A stretch of 64,000 bases of DNA from Mycogone perniciosa (GCA_025331125.1 JAOALB010000076.1:1-64000), one strand, 5' to 3'. Numbered from the stretch's first letter, positions 35,801 to 46,043 are shown. The notes: generated from the sequence alone by a model not told the origin. Made by a program: numbers and translations.

Positions 35801-38800
35801 GGGTAACACCAGTGTCAGTTTGCTTAGACCAGCGCTTATCACTAGCCGGGATAAGAATGTGAGAACCAGAAATCATGCCGAGGCCACCCAGTTCCTTTGG
35901 AGTGTAAAAGACAGCAGGAGGGAAACGAGACGGCATCTTGGAGTTCAATCCTATTTTAACTCGCGTCTGGATCTTCGTCTCACACTTGACAATAGTATCA
36001 AGCAGGTCTATAGTGGAGACTGCAGCCTCACGGTAGTAGGTGAAAAGCGCAATCAAGGCAGTGTTCCATTTATTGGCAATCTTCGTGAAAGTCGTCGAAC
36101 CTGATGACATGAGAATCTGTCGAATACGGTTGTTGAACTTCTGGATATCTTCCTCAGTAACCTGCAGGAATGCATGTGCGGTCCTTTCCTTGGTGGTGTT
36201 GTCGACTAAAGACCAAACACTATCTTTCACCGGGAATTCCTCGTTCTGGTTCCTGATCTTGGGCAAAATGCGAACTTCGAAACCACACATCGAGAAAAGC
36301 AAGTTGGGGTTGTCGCGACTGTACACGCTGACAAAACTATCGTCCCAATCAATAGTAGTGACAGATCGGGGCAGACGGTTCTTCAGATCCCAAAACACAG
36401 CTCGTCCGAGATTAACATCATGTCGCATCAGCCTCATTCGAGAATCCCTTGGCCAGCACTTCTTGCTCTTGTATCCAATGACGTTCTCAAAGTTTGGATC
36501 CGGTTGCTCAGTGAGGAATCGTTGAATGAGGTCTCGAGATTCCTCGGCGGAAAATCGTAGGAAAACCCAGATCTTGTCTATGTAGCGACTGTATAGACGA
36601 ATCGGGTGTCTTGTCTCTGTCTCTCGATCCTGGAATTGCAGGAAGTCGTTGGGGCTCTGCGCTGGTCCAGCAAGTTCACTGGCTCGCTGAGGGCCGAGCA
36701 ACAACAAGTCCAGGACAAGACCATAGTACTGGAATACAAAGGCCGAGAATTGGAGACCACGAATCATACCATAGCTGTTGACATGGTTCATGTCCTTATA
36801 CGTCAACTGAACGTTGTTCTTGGCAGTGATGTAGTCAGCAAGGTTGTGATCCATGATAAGTCTGAGGAGAGAGTTAAGAAGCGTCAACTCCATCTTCTCA
36901 TAGACCTTTGAGAGTTCTGTCTCAATCATAACGTTACACTCGCCATTTTCTGTCTCCCAAACCTGGCTCAGGTTGTTGATGCCCTGAGCCCACTTATACA
37001 CCAACAAAGGCGGAACTTCAGAGTCTGACGGCTTGATCCAAGATGGGAAGAGATGCCTCTGATCAGCTTGGTACCAGAGGTACTGATCCAAGTAGGCGTC
37101 GCTGATCTTCTCGATAGGCTCGATGTCATACACAGGGTTGATTGTGCTATAATTGTCGTTCATATCAATGCTGACCTCTTTGAAGGCTCGTTGTGTAAGC
37201 AGGAATCGCTTGATTCGCTCTAGTGTTGTTCCAGGACTATCGTAGGCTTGCTCGATGAGAGCAAGTTCTTCACGCTGGCTCTGGTTCAGACGCCCCTTGA
37301 CCGAGTAGGCTTCCCTCAATCGCTCCAGCGCAAGAATAAGAATCTTGGTGTCGTGTTTGTAGGAAACGCTAGGGAAAGGAATAGGTGAGAACTTGCGTGA
37401 TTCAAGCCAGTGAACAGTAGTGGTGTAGATTGCGACAGCTTCCTCTGATGAGACGTAGGGGCCGTCCTTCATGTGGTTGTGCTGTCGCTCTTGCTCTGCC
37501 TTAAGCCACAATCGAGTCAAACGACCAACGTTCTTCTTTGCCACAGTCTTGTCCACAGTAGCACCCCTTCGAATACGCTCTCGGTTGTAGTGAGCGACAG
37601 AAATCCACCAATCAGCTTTAGATTTCACATATCGTAGAATAATATTCTCGATAGGAGCGGGCAAGCCGGGCACTTTCCACGGAATGTTACTCTTCCAGCA
37701 CCGCCAAGCTTCCGAGAGGTGCTGAAGGACGGTGTTCACCTTGTTTTGTTTGATGCCCTCGGGCATCATGTCCATGAGGTCAGCCATAACGGAAGCTCGA
37801 AGCTCAAGATCGAAATGAGACTCCACACGTTGCTTGGTAACAGTTTTCGCAACGCCCTTGCTATGACGTCCTTCGAACTGACGCGAGAGGAGGTTGCCCA
37901 GCCATCTCTCCAGAAGGGGAATAATACCGCGCATGAAGAACAGCCACACCCTCCAGGCAGGTGCCCAGAAACCACAACCAGGACCCTTACCTACAGGACC
38001 CGAATTAAATCGATAGTAGATAAGATGTTTCAGGTCCTTGCAGGTTCGGATCTGATGCATGAGCTTGTACTTGTAACGGTACATTCCTGTGAGCTGTCCG
38101 ACATGATTGAAAGCGTAGAGAATACCATCGGCTAGCTGAAAGGCGTCGATGTTGCCCAACCGATACTGAACCTGGGCATCCACGATCAACTTTGTCAGTC
38201 TCAGAATCTCACGCATCAAATGGAAAGCATTTCCAAATCGTGACTTCTTTCGCTCCTTGGTAGTGAGAGTCTTCACAGGCTTCAAGTTGAAATTGTAGTC
38301 GAGGTGAAGGTAGGTGAGGTTCTTGCGATGAATCAAGAGGTTGAGCATATTGAAGCCCTGGCGGCAGACTTGAAGACCAGCCTCTACCCAGTCGATAGTA
38401 GTCTGTTGGAAGAACTTGGTTTGCTTGAGTGATCTCAACAAGTTCTGGTTGTTCTGGGCCTTGGGCGTCTTCTTGTGGAGCTCATTAAGGACGAAGTTCT
38501 TCAGCAGCTTTTGATATGAGACTCGAACCTTCACTGGGGGTCGATCAGAAGGGGGATGCTCAAGATACCACTGTTTAATCAGTGGCACATCCTGAGCACG
38601 AACCATTTTACCAGAGCGACGGTTGAAGGGGTATGGAGCCCACCACAACTCGATGGCCGATGAAGTGTCGTCATTTTCAATATCCTCATCAGCAAGGAAA
38701 GGCTCGACACCGATGGGGAGCTCAAATGCTTCATCCTCTGGCTCCTCGTTGCTTCCAGGGCCGAACAGCTCATCCTCGTGAGAAATTTCCACGTTCTTCG

Positions 38801-39965
38801 GTGCCACTGTTCGTGATGAGATTGGGTTGATTCGACGATCGAAATGGAATGTAGGTAGGTCAGGATCATCAACACGGTTGTAAACAGTCTGCGGGTGGGA
38901 GTGCCAGGCGAGGTGAACGCTCCTCGGCAGGGAGTTATATAGGTATGGGAAGGCAACCCGAAATTCAGTGCGAATGGGGTTTCGGAAGATGATTCGGTCA
39001 ATAGCATTGAACTCGCCAAAGTCCTCATCATTAGGGTTGATGTCCTTGTACAGCGGTTCAAAGCGCGGACCACCAGGCAGAGCAACATTCAGCGCCTTTG
39101 CGGTCAGCAAGCTCTTCAGATCGAAGAGATAAAAGTAGTTTTTGTCCACGACGTCGGAGATCAGAGGCCGACTAAGACGGAACAATGCAGCCATTTGAGG
39201 CAATGTGAGATTCCACGTCTTGTAGCTCGAGCCATTGACATGTGGCGTATCCAGAAGGGGTCGGTGGTCGTAAAACCATTCGTAGACTGCCTCGTCTTCG
39301 TCTTCATTGAGTTCCATCTGGATGGGTTCTAAGGGCTCGACGTCCTCAATGTTTTCTGACCACGACAGCGGCGGCTCTTCGTCATCGAATGGGGGGAATC
39401 GCATGCGTTTGAACAGTCTCCGGTCTGCTTTCTCTTTCCGCATGAAAGTCCACATCATGGCCCATTGGGCAAAGAAGACAGGCTCAATAACTCTAGGGAT
39501 CTCGTTGACCAAGGTCAGGCAGCCATTAACGTGATATAAAACCTTGACCTCTCGCGCTGATTCCCACGGCATTGGCATGTTCTCAAGGAGCTTCATAACC
39601 GCATGTGGCATGAACTTCAAGGCGCCAAGATAGCTTCTCTTGTCGTTCGTGTATTTCTTTTGTGAAACGTCACCGATATCTTTGACGATTTTTCGTAAGT
39701 GTTCAGGCGGCATGTCAGCCTTCTGTGTCTGGACGAAGCCCGCCTTGCGCTTCTCGCCAAATCTGCCGCGCCGATTTCGAAGCCATTCTTTCTTCTTTTG
39801 GGCGAACTTTGCAATTTGAACGTCAGCTGGCGGTCGATAGGCGCTAGGGGGCGCCGGCGCTGGAGGAGCGGGAGTCGTCGGGGGAGGAGGCAGCGATGAT
39901 GAAGGGGGTGGTGGAGGAGGAGGAGGGCCCCAGCCTGGGGGGGGAGGTGGTGGCATTTGCGACAT
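32844..39965 (-). CDS. PRP8: Pre-mRNA-splicing factor Prp8
   Basis: A single exon of 2373 aa, full length for the family. The N-terminus is a proline run (PPPPPPGWGPPPPP), then the PRO8NT region beginning KKKEWLRNRRGRFGEKRKAGF. Conserved blocks run throughout, for example FFMRGIIPLLERWLGNLLSRQFEG, MNHVNSYGMIRGLQFS, the reverse-transcriptase-like and endonuclease-like regions, and FWWTSQRHDGKLWNLN. A JAB1/MPN domain (MSGSELPYMSAADV) and the C-terminal HHRPVHFHSFAELED tail follow. Prp8 forms the spliceosome catalytic cavity and controls Brr2. No intein is present, although many fungal Prp8 proteins carry one. There is no frameshift. Confidence 0.98.
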   Translation of the reverse strand: MSQMPPPPPPGWGPPPPPPPPSSSLPPPPTTPAPPAPAPPSAYRPPADVQIAKFAQKKKEWLRNRRGRFGEKRKAGFVQTQKADMPPEHLRKIVKDIGDVSQKKYTNDKRSYLGALKFMPHAVMKLLENMPMPWESAREVKVLYHVNGCLTLVNEIPRVIEPVFFAQWAMMWTFMRKEKADRRLFKRMRFPPFDDEEPPLSWSENIEDVEPLEPIQMELNEDEDEAVYEWFYDHRPLLDTPHVNGSSYKTWNLTLPQMAALFRLSRPLISDVVDKNYFYLFDLKSLLTAKALNVALPGGPRFEPLYKDINPNDEDFGEFNAIDRIIFRNPIRTEFRVAFPYLYNSLPRSVHLAWHSHPQTVYNRVDDPDLPTFHFDRRINPISSRTVAPKNVEISHEDELFGPGSNEEPEDEAFELPIGVEPFLADEDIENDDTSSAIELWWAPYPFNRRSGKMVRAQDVPLIKQWYLEHPPSDRPPVKVRVSYQKLLKNFVLNELHKKTPKAQNNQNLLRSLKQTKFFQQTTIDWVEAGLQVCRQGFNMLNLLIHRKNLTYLHLDYNFNLKPVKTLTTKERKKSRFGNAFHLMREILRLTKLIVDAQVQYRLGNIDAFQLADGILYAFNHVGQLTGMYRYKYKLMHQIRTCKDLKHLIYYRFNSGPVGKGPGCGFWAPAWRVWLFFMRGIIPLLERWLGNLLSRQFEGRHSKGVAKTVTKQRVESHFDLELRASVMADLMDMMPEGIKQNKVNTVLQHLSEAWRCWKSNIPWKVPGLPAPIENIILRYVKSKADWWISVAHYNRERIRRGATVDKTVAKKNVGRLTRLWLKAEQERQHNHMKDGPYVSSEEAVAIYTTTVHWLESRKFSPIPFPSVSYKHDTKILILALERLREAYSVKGRLNQSQREELALIEQAYDSPGTTLERIKRFLLTQRAFKEVSIDMNDNYSTINPVYDIEPIEKISDAYLDQYLWYQADQRHLFPSWIKPSDSEVPPLLVYKWAQGINNLSQVWETENGECNVMIETELSKVYEKMELTLLNSLLRLIMDHNLADYITAKNNVQLTYKDMNHVNSYGMIRGLQFSAFVFQYYGLVLDLLLLGPQRASELAGPAQSPNDFLQFQDRETETRHPIRLYSRYIDKIWVFLRFSAEESRDLIQRFLTEQPDPNFENVIGYKSKKCWPRDSRMRLMRHDVNLGRAVFWDLKNRLPRSVTTIDWDDSFVSVYSRDNPNLLFSMCGFEVRILPKIRNQNEEFPVKDSVWSLVDNTTKERTAHAFLQVTEEDIQKFNNRIRQILMSSGSTTFTKIANKWNTALIALFTYYREAAVSTIDLLDTIVKCETKIQTRVKIGLNSKMPSRFPPAVFYTPKELGGLGMISGSHILIPASDKRWSKQTDTGVTHYRAGMTHDEETLIPNIFRYIIPWEAEFIDSQRVWTEYAQKRLEANQQNRRLTLEDLEDSWDRGLPRINTLFQKDRSTLSFDKGFRARAEFKIYQLMKGNPFWWTSQRHDGKLWNLNAYRTDVIQALGGVETILEHTLFKATGFPSWEGLFWEKASGFEESMKFKKLTNAQRSGLNQIPNRRFTLWWSPTINRANVYVGFQVQLDLTGIFLHGKIPTLKISLIQIFRAHLWQKIHESVVMDLCQVFDQELESLGIETVQKETIHPRKSYKMNSSCADILLFASHKWNVTRPSLLYDTKDVIEPTTTNKFWIDVQLRYGDYDSHDIERYTRAKYLDYTTDSSSIYPSATGLMIGIDLAYNLYSAYGMYFPGLKVLVQQAMAKIMKANPALYVLRERIRKGLQLYASESNQEFLNSQNYSELFSNQTQLFIDDTNVYRVTIHKTFEGNLTTKPINGAIFIFNPRTGQLFLKIIHTSVWAGQKRLGQLAKWKTAEEVAALIRSLPVEEQPKQLIVTRKGLLDPLEVQLVDFPNISIRASELQLPFQAAMKVEKLGDMILRATEPQMVLFNLYDEWLKTISSYTAFSRLILILRALHVNPDKTKLILRPDKTVVTLDHHIWPSLTDEEWIKIETQLRDLILNDYGKKNNVNVASLTSTEVRDIILGMEISAPSMQRQQAAEIEKQQEEQKQLTAVTTKTQNVHGEEIIVTTTSQFEQQTFASKTEWRTRAIATSNLRTRAKNIYVSSVDNDLDDVTYVMPNNILKKFITIADLRVQVAGYLYGASAPDNDQVKEIKCIVMIPQIGGLRNVQLPKQLPQSEFLEGMEPLGVIHTMSGSELPYMSAADVTEHAKLLDVHEEWDKTNTVTVSVSFTPGSVSLSAWGLTPQGYKWGAENRDTQSDQPQGFTTTMGEKRKLLLSPRFRGFFLVPDDGKWNYSFMGSAFAGMEKKSIHVKLDTPLPFYSDHHRPVHFHSFAELEDIWVDRADNFA

Positions 39966-40819
39966 TGTTGCTTCACGATGCGATCGTTCAAAAGCGATTC
40001 GAGAAGATGCCTGCTCGATGGCTTCGAGCCGTGGCGCGTGTCAAGACGCGCTAGCAGTCCTAATTCTGTTGCTACAGAATAGAGGCTGTGTAAGATTTTC
40101 GTTTCTAGATTCCTAACCGATGGAACAGTTGCCGGTCTCGCAAAGACGCGCGGCGACGACCAGAGCGGCGTTGATACAAAGAATGAAGTCCAAAGTCGCC
40201 TTCTTGACAATAATTTCTTGATCAAGATCGCAGATGGCACTAGCTTCAGAGCAAGGCTAGCTCATCACGTGACCATACAACGTTCTTGGCAGTTCAATAA
40301 TGACGGCGATCCTGTGCGGAAATCAAATGCTAAAATGTGTGGTTTTTTGGATCATTGGTTTTAAATACATTTTGTGGTCTTTTTCGTTTATGTTGAGTTG
40401 TGTCACTCTTGGGTTTCTGGCGTCATAAAGCTCATCTCCATACAGCTTTTCTTACCGGTGACTTTTAAGCCGACTCATCTGGCATGGAATCTACAAATCA
40501 TGGAGGATATACAAAACCACAAATTCACATTTATAAAGGAGATTTTGAAAGCACAAGTCGAAAGCCCCTGGAATATGGAAAATCCTAAAATATCAGCACA
40601 AAATGATGGGCCTATTTGTATGATTTCCAAACATCATTGCATCCAGACTCCAGGGTACTTCTGTATATGATGGGCAGACATGGGCCAATGAGATCCATTG
40701 CAATTGACTTACATAATCAACGTCGCGAACTTCTGCCGTGGTGAACATCATCTCCAACTATTGCGACAACGACTTAAACTCAGAACTACCCAAGGAGACG
40801 CCGCCACGACTCAATCACA
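39966..40819. promoter_or_regulatory. Divergent promoter region, PRP8 / complex I small subunit
   Basis: 854 bp between the start codons of two divergent genes. The part at 40320-40670 is AT-rich. Short open frames here show no recognisable product. Confidence 0.45.
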
Positions 40820-41205
40820 ATGGCGCACCTCAGTACGTTCTATCGCAACTGATACCCGAGTAATGCTGACCTCCATCTCCAGACGTTAAGCCAGACCCAG
40901 CTTACCTGAAGCTGCAGGGTGCGTAATTTGTTGAGCCGACATCTCGATGCTTAATTACCCGTCTAACTCGCCACATAGCGATGCAGAAGAACCGACATCT
41001 GTATTTCCGATGGACGCCTAGAACAGCCAGACTCACCTTCCTCTACGTCGCCGTTATCCCGGCCATCTTTGGATACGTCGCTTACAAGACTGACGTGAGT
41101 TTATTGGGATAGACATGGTGTAGTGAGGATAGAGGAAACTGACTTATTTAGGGACTATATGAGCTGCGGGGAAAGCGAAAGGGCGATACTATTTACGAGA
41201 AATAA
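40820..41205 (+). CDS. NADH:ubiquinone oxidoreductase small subunit (NUO6.6 / B15-like)
   Basis: Four small exons, 40820-40832, 40883-40918, 40979-41094 and 41152-41205, 72 aa. The exons are too short to show up as a single open frame. The product starts MAHLNVKPDPAYLKLQAMQ, continues KNRHLYFRWTPRTA, and has one membrane segment (FLYVAVIPAIFGYVAYKT). It ends in a charged tail, RGKRKGDTIYEK. This matches the fungal 6.6-kDa accessory subunit of mitochondrial complex I, the counterpart of mammalian NDUFB4/B15, in the membrane arm. All four junctions restore frame (phases 1, 1, 0), which supports the model. Confidence 0.8.
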
Positions 41206-41412
41206 ATCATGGAGTTTTTGGAGGTGGAGGTGGTAGGCTGTGTACATATCAGGTTCGGTACGGAATAGAGAGCCTACATGAGGTCCAACTTGGATGCCCG
41301 AAACAAAACTCCTTGATTCCACCAACTCCGCGACCAATTGCTTGGGTATATGGTGTTATTACAGAACCGCTTCCACGCACGCCCTTCAAGTATGTCCTCC
41401 TATTTCCCCTAG

Positions 41413-42168
41413 TTACCAGCGCCCCCTCCCCCGTGGTCTTCCAGGTGGCCCGTCAGGTAGCTTTTCACCTCTCCTCCAATCTCCCGTAGGGAATCCGCCA
41501 TCTCTCCGACCCCCCCTCCCATGACGACCATTACTGCGACTAAAACTGTCGTCTCGAATGCCAAATAATCCTCGGGAACCGCCGCGACCCTCTCGCCCAC
41601 CCGATACAGACCCTCGCCTTGCACTCGATGCTGGCGCTACTGATCCATCTGGAAGGGGCGGAAGCACTGCACATGATATAAAATCTCCAACCACGAATCT
41701 TGCTTCGGCTAGCGTCTTATGGCTCACGTCTTCTTTATCAAAATCGCCATCCAAGCTTTCAGCACCTGGTCCACCCTCGCCGATAACGATGCTCCCTAGG
41801 TCCTTGACAGCGAATCGTGGATGTGACGTACTAGTAGCGCTTGTGCCGCGCAAATCTGGGCAAACGAGCTGGAATGAGAGTCTGGTGCCGATGGCCGGGT
41901 TTGGCAGCGCAGCCGGTTTGGCGGCTGCAAGTTCAAGGGCTAGTTCGTTGAGAGTGCAGCTTGGCCATGTGTAGATAGCGAGGTGTGATGGAAGGGACGG
42001 CGATGCGAATTCATCTGGTCTAGGGAATGGTTTTCTAATTAGTATGTTTATATTGTAGGAGCACCATGTCCGTCGTTCGTACCGGTGGAAAGCTCCCGTT
42101 CGATGGAAGAGTCGCACTAAGAAAGGTGCTGTGAGGTCGCGATCATTCTTTTCTGATACGATGGACAT
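41413..42168 (-). CDS. SAP18-family protein (Sin3/HDAC and splicing-associated)
   Basis: Two exons, 42168-42083 and 42019-41413, 230 aa. The 63-bp intron (donor GTACGA, branch-like CTAAT, acceptor TAG) has no stop and keeps frame, so an unspliced form of 251 aa is also possible. Splicing gives RLFHRTGAFHRPDEF, the SAP18 signature, followed by IYTWPSCTLNELALELA and GTRLSFQLVCPD. The ubiquitin-like SAP18 fold ends near residue 140. The C-terminus is Gly/Arg-rich (RGG-like). SAP18 links Sin3 histone deacetylase and the ASAP/PSAP RNA-processing complexes in animals; its fungal role is less clear. It is divergent from PRP18. Confidence 0.85.
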   Translation of the reverse strand: MSIVSEKNDRDLTAPFLVRLFHRTGAFHRYERRTWCSYNINILIRKPFPRPDEFASPSLPSHLAIYTWPSCTLNELALELAAAKPAALPNPAIGTRLSFQLVCPDLRGTSATSTSHPRFAVKDLGSIVIGEGGPGAESLDGDFDKEDVSHKTLAEARFVVGDFISCAVLPPLPDGSVAPASSARRGSVSGGREGRGGSRGLFGIRDDSFSRSNGRHGRGGRRDGGFPTGDWRRGEKLPDGPPGRPRGRGRW

Positions 42169-42524
42169 GATGGCCTGATTAGATTGCTCAATTCGTGCTC
42201 ATATCAATCTGCGATTCCGATACTATCTCGTTTATAGAGGATCAAGCTCACCCTAATCATGAGCTTCAGTGACGATGTTAGGTCATGCGAAAAATACCCG
42301 ATAAATACCCGCAATCGATAGCAGTCCTAACCTCCAAGAGTCGAGTCTAGGACGACCAATCTCAGGACGCATCGGTTCCCCTTGAATTACTATAATCTAC
42401 CATTGATTTATTTCAAAGCTTATACGGAAACCCAAGAACTACCCCTGCGAGTTTCATCCAAACCTGATTCTCCAAAACCGCGTTACCGATACCCGAGGAG
42501 ACGACAAACCCGTGTGCTCTCATC
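42169..42524. promoter_or_regulatory. Bidirectional promoter region, SAP18-like / PRP18
   Basis: 356 bp between two divergent start codons. No specific site was recognised. Confidence 0.45.
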
Positions 42525-43624
42525 ATGGACTTCGCAGCCTTGATGAACAAGGAGCTGTCCAAGTCTAAGAAATCTGGCGGCGATGACAAAAAGTACATGA
42601 AACGCTCCGAGATCGAAGCCGAGCGACAAGCAGCATATATTACAGAACAGAAAGCCCTCGAGGCCGAGCGCGTAGCCAAGGCTGAGGCGAAGCGCAAGCG
42701 GGAGGAGGAAATCGCAACAGAGAACGCGCAGCGCGAAGAAAAGCGGCGGAAACTAGCAGAGGAGTCGCGCAAACGGCGAGAGGAACAAGAGTGGGAAGAG
42801 GAGCGCGCGCGGAGGAAGCGCTTAGGACTACCAGAGCCGGTTAAGAAGGATAAGGAGGATGGCGAGGCTGATGGCGAGGTTGTGGATGATATTCCGGACG
42901 AGGAGCTGATTCAGAAGCTACGCAAACTGGGACATCCAGTAATACTTTTTGGAGAGGGACATGCGGCGCGGTTGAGGCGGTATAGGAAACTCACAACCGT
43001 GGTCACCAAGGGACCAATACCGACGACGCTGCAACTGGTAGAAGAGAAGGACATGAAAGTTGACGGAACTTTGCCAAATGATAGAGAAGGCCGGAAGTGG
43101 TTGTTCAGACAACTCGCGAGTTACTTTACAATGGTCCTCACAGCCTACGAGAGGGCAATGGAGGAGGAAAAGAGGGAGACAAACGCAAGCAAACTGGCCT
43201 ACAACGCCATGGTACAAACAAGAGAAAACATGAAACCAGTATGTGATCCCCGGAACCCTTTCAACCCATACGCCCGAATCTAACCATAATCTACAACTAG
43301 CTCTTCCGGAAATTCGAAGCCGGTGATCTAGACGACTCCCTTCTGGAGCCCATCGTCGAGATTGTCAAGGCCCTCCAGGAGCGGCGCTACGTGGATGCCA
43401 ACGATGGGTATCTGCGCCTCAGCATCGGCAAGGCGGCATGGCCTATCGGCGTCACCATGGTTGGCATCCATGAGCGAAGTGCTCGTGAGAAACTCCACGA
43501 CGGCGAGAAGGGCCATGTCATGGGCGACGAAGTAACGCGCAAGTATCTCCAGAGCATCAAACGATGTCTTACCTTTGCACAAGTGCGCTGGCCGCCTTCA
43601 GACCTAAGACAGTTGATGGGCTGA
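42525..43624 (+). CDS. PRP18: Pre-mRNA-splicing factor Prp18
   Basis: Two exons, 42525-43238 and 43301-43624, with a 62-bp intron joined in phase 0 (ENMKP/LFRKFEAGD), 345 aa. The N-terminal half is a highly charged coiled coil (about 20-115). The splicing-factor motif DEELIQKLRKLGHPVILFGE follows at about 125-145. The C-terminal Prp18 helical domain includes RQLASYFTMVLTAYERAM, DDSLLEPIVEIVKALQERRY, the conserved loop ANDGYLRLSIGKAAWPIGVTMVGIH and KRCLTFAQVRWPP. Prp18 acts with Slu7 in the second catalytic step of splicing. Confidence 0.95.
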
Positions 43625-44115
43625 GCTGGAGTTTGGTTTGTATTCGTGTAAGAGATTGGACAACGCATTCTGTACGATGCATGTACGATATGATACCCCC
43701 TCACGGTTGGACACGAAGTTTATATGAGGCGTCGTCATCAAAACACAAAACGTGCCAGCAATGAGTGGATGAACAGGGATTAAAGAAGAAGCTTATGATT
43801 ATCTGGCACTGGTGGAATGCATGATATGAGACCCTTTTTCGTTCTCCCTGCGCCTCCTTCTAAAATAGACAGTGGTAAGTATGATAGCTAACATCTAGGT
43901 GCCGTCATAGCCGCGGCCCCCAAACTCCGGATCTGGTGCTAACGGCCGGACGTGGTTGTCGTCTGGTCGGCTACCAATTAGATTCTTATTCCTCGTTTAT
44001 TCGTGACATCTCTCGTAAAAACATGCATAATTACTACCACGTTAGCTGGCAACATGGCGTGGTCGCTGGTAATGAGTGATCAGAGATAGACCAGAGCTAA
44101 CATCGATGATCAAGC
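43625..44115. other. Shared 3' flanks of PRP18 and CSN1
   Basis: 491 bp between convergent stop codons. Nothing further was recognised. Confidence 0.4.
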
Positions 44116-45808
44116 TTATTGGCTCTCGATTCCTTCGACGTATGCCAAACCTTTGCTACTATCCTCGTACCAAGCCTCATCCAGGCCTGAACCTCCTACG
44201 CCACCAGTGACCTGTTTCTTGCCACCACTGACTTCAAGGCCTGCAGCTATGATGTTTATGCGCCGCAGCCGTTCCTTTGCTTCCTTCTCGTATTGTCGAG
44301 CAACGCTGAGTGCATTCGTCTGCATTGCTAAGCGTGGATCAGGGCGAAGCGCCACCAAAAGCTGACCATTGATTGTAAGTATACTGGAGAATTGTGGTGA
44401 ATGCGAAAGGGAAAGAGGTTCATACCTTGTTCTTCGTATCAATCCGAGCCTTTAAGGAGTCATCACGGATCATCTTGACGAGCTCGCCCTCAATGGATTT
44501 GCCGGGTGGGGCAAAGGCGGCATCCAGGCTTTCAAGAGTGACGCATGAAAATGGGATAAAATACTGAACGATACACTTTGTGCGGATCCTGGAGTAGATG
44601 GTGGGTATATGCGGTTGCAGGTGGATGTCTAGCAAGTAGTCCGCTCGCACAGATTCCAAGATGGACAAGCAGTTGGAATAGCGGCCATTGACAAAGAGAC
44701 TGATAGCCTTCCGGATGTGAGGCTCATGCTCCAGGAAAGCCCTGAACGACTGATTGTCCAAGATTCGCGTTTGCAGGTCTTCCCTATCCATGGTTGCCAG
44801 AGCTAGAAGACCACCGTATGTGGCGACATCGTTGGGGCTTGCGATGTGACTATACTGCGTCGGAGACACGTTAGGGTCGGTCTGGAGAAATATCTTTGCA
44901 GCATCGTTGTAATGTTTGAGTCCTAGTAACGCAATTCCGGATACAACCTTAGTGTAAGCCTGCTGCGACAGCTCATCGTCGCCACTCTGGACATTGGTAA
45001 TCTTGCCAACGCTGTTTAGCACCGTCGTCCAGTCATGGCGTTGCAAAGCTACATTAGCCAGGTGCATGCCACAGTCAACAATGTGTTTAGTGGTGCCGAC
45101 GTCATGACGCATTCGGCTGTATGCTTCAGCAGCATCGTGCAGCTTTCCGATACTCTCAAAGTGCTTGCCAATGTCTTCGTTACCCATCTAGCGGAAATGC
45201 GTTAGCTAGATTCAAAAATAGGCATGAACAGATCACAAATAAGAATGGGAACTTGAGCCACACTTACCCTGATGCTCTCCTTGATGAGATTGTTCTTGTA
45301 GCCCCTAAGCTCTGCTTCTAGGCGAGCTGTTTCCTCCTTGTTTGCCCGCTCAGTCACCGCTATCCACTCCTCATCTTTTTGGGCCTCAGGCTCACCTGGA
45401 GCCACGGATCGAAGATAGTCACATGCCTCCTTATATCGAGATACATCTGGTCCACTCTTTGCCTCAGCGATGGCGGCTTTGAGGGCCTCGATGCGTAAGG
45501 GGACGCTGCATTTCCCAATGATGATGAGGCGGCTGTATCGTGTACGGCCTGAAATACGGAGAAAAAAGCAAGGTAAGTAGCTGTAGGACTTCACGGATGG
45601 GCGATCAATCTTCCGAGAACCACGAACCTGTATAATTCTGAAGATAGAGGTCGATATCAAGCTTGGGTTGGTCTGCAAAGAGAGGGGGTTAACACCTGGA
45701 ACAAGCTTCTGGTGGGGACGCGTCGGCTCTCTTACCAGTAACAATAACGGTACTGACGGTATCCGCATGGGTATTCGAACCCGGTTGCGTCGTTACAGAG
45801 GCAGCCAT
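44116..45808 (-). CDS. CSN1: COP9 signalosome complex subunit 1
   Basis: Five exons: 45808-45736, 45672-45628, 45548-45268, 45187-44426 and 44361-44116, 468 aa, close to the known fungal length. The start MAASVTTQPGSNTHAD leads to DIDLYLQNYTGRTRYSRLIIIG, which is diagnostic of CSN1 (GPS1). An Rpn7-type helical region follows (IGKLHDAAEAYSRMRHDVGTTKH). The PCI domain comes next (RALHSLFVNGRYSNCL-like segment, then YFIPFSCVTLESLDAAF and LLVALRPDPR). The COP9 signalosome removes Nedd8 from cullins in the nucleus; in fungi it controls development and secondary metabolism. The product ends KGLAYVEGIESQ. Confidence 0.92.
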
Positions 45809-46007
45809 GGAGAAGGACGTCGATATGAAGTTGTCTCTTCTGGTCATGAACAAGGCTGAGTTGGAGGTCCCCTGCACGTGCTTCAGCCTTCTGGTATGTG
45901 ATGGAGGGGCTGTACGGAGGCAGTAAGGCGCGCTCATTTGGCGGGGTTAAGATGAGAGAAGAGTGCTGTGGTAACATTATTAGCGGCTTCTCCATTTGGC
46001 CGAATAC

Positions 46008-46043
46008 TACTCCGTACTCCGTACTTCGTAATGCTACGGAGTA
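46008..46043. repeat. Cluster of the intergenic TACTCCGTA/TACGGAGTA motif
   Basis: Four motif copies lie within 36 bp: two overlapping TACTCCGTA, one TACTTCGTA and one TACGGAGTA in inverted orientation, so the block can fold on itself. Function is unknown. Confidence 0.8.

Noticed and set aside
33405..36104. Long open frames on the strand opposite PRP8 (for example 33405-34196 and 35394-36104)
   Set aside because: They are antisense to a highly conserved coding exon and show no family resemblance; they are shadows of codon structure.
32844..39965. Possible intein in PRP8
   Set aside because: Many fungal Prp8 proteins carry one, so I read through the sequence. It is continuous, of standard host length (2373 aa) and has no splicing-domain motifs.
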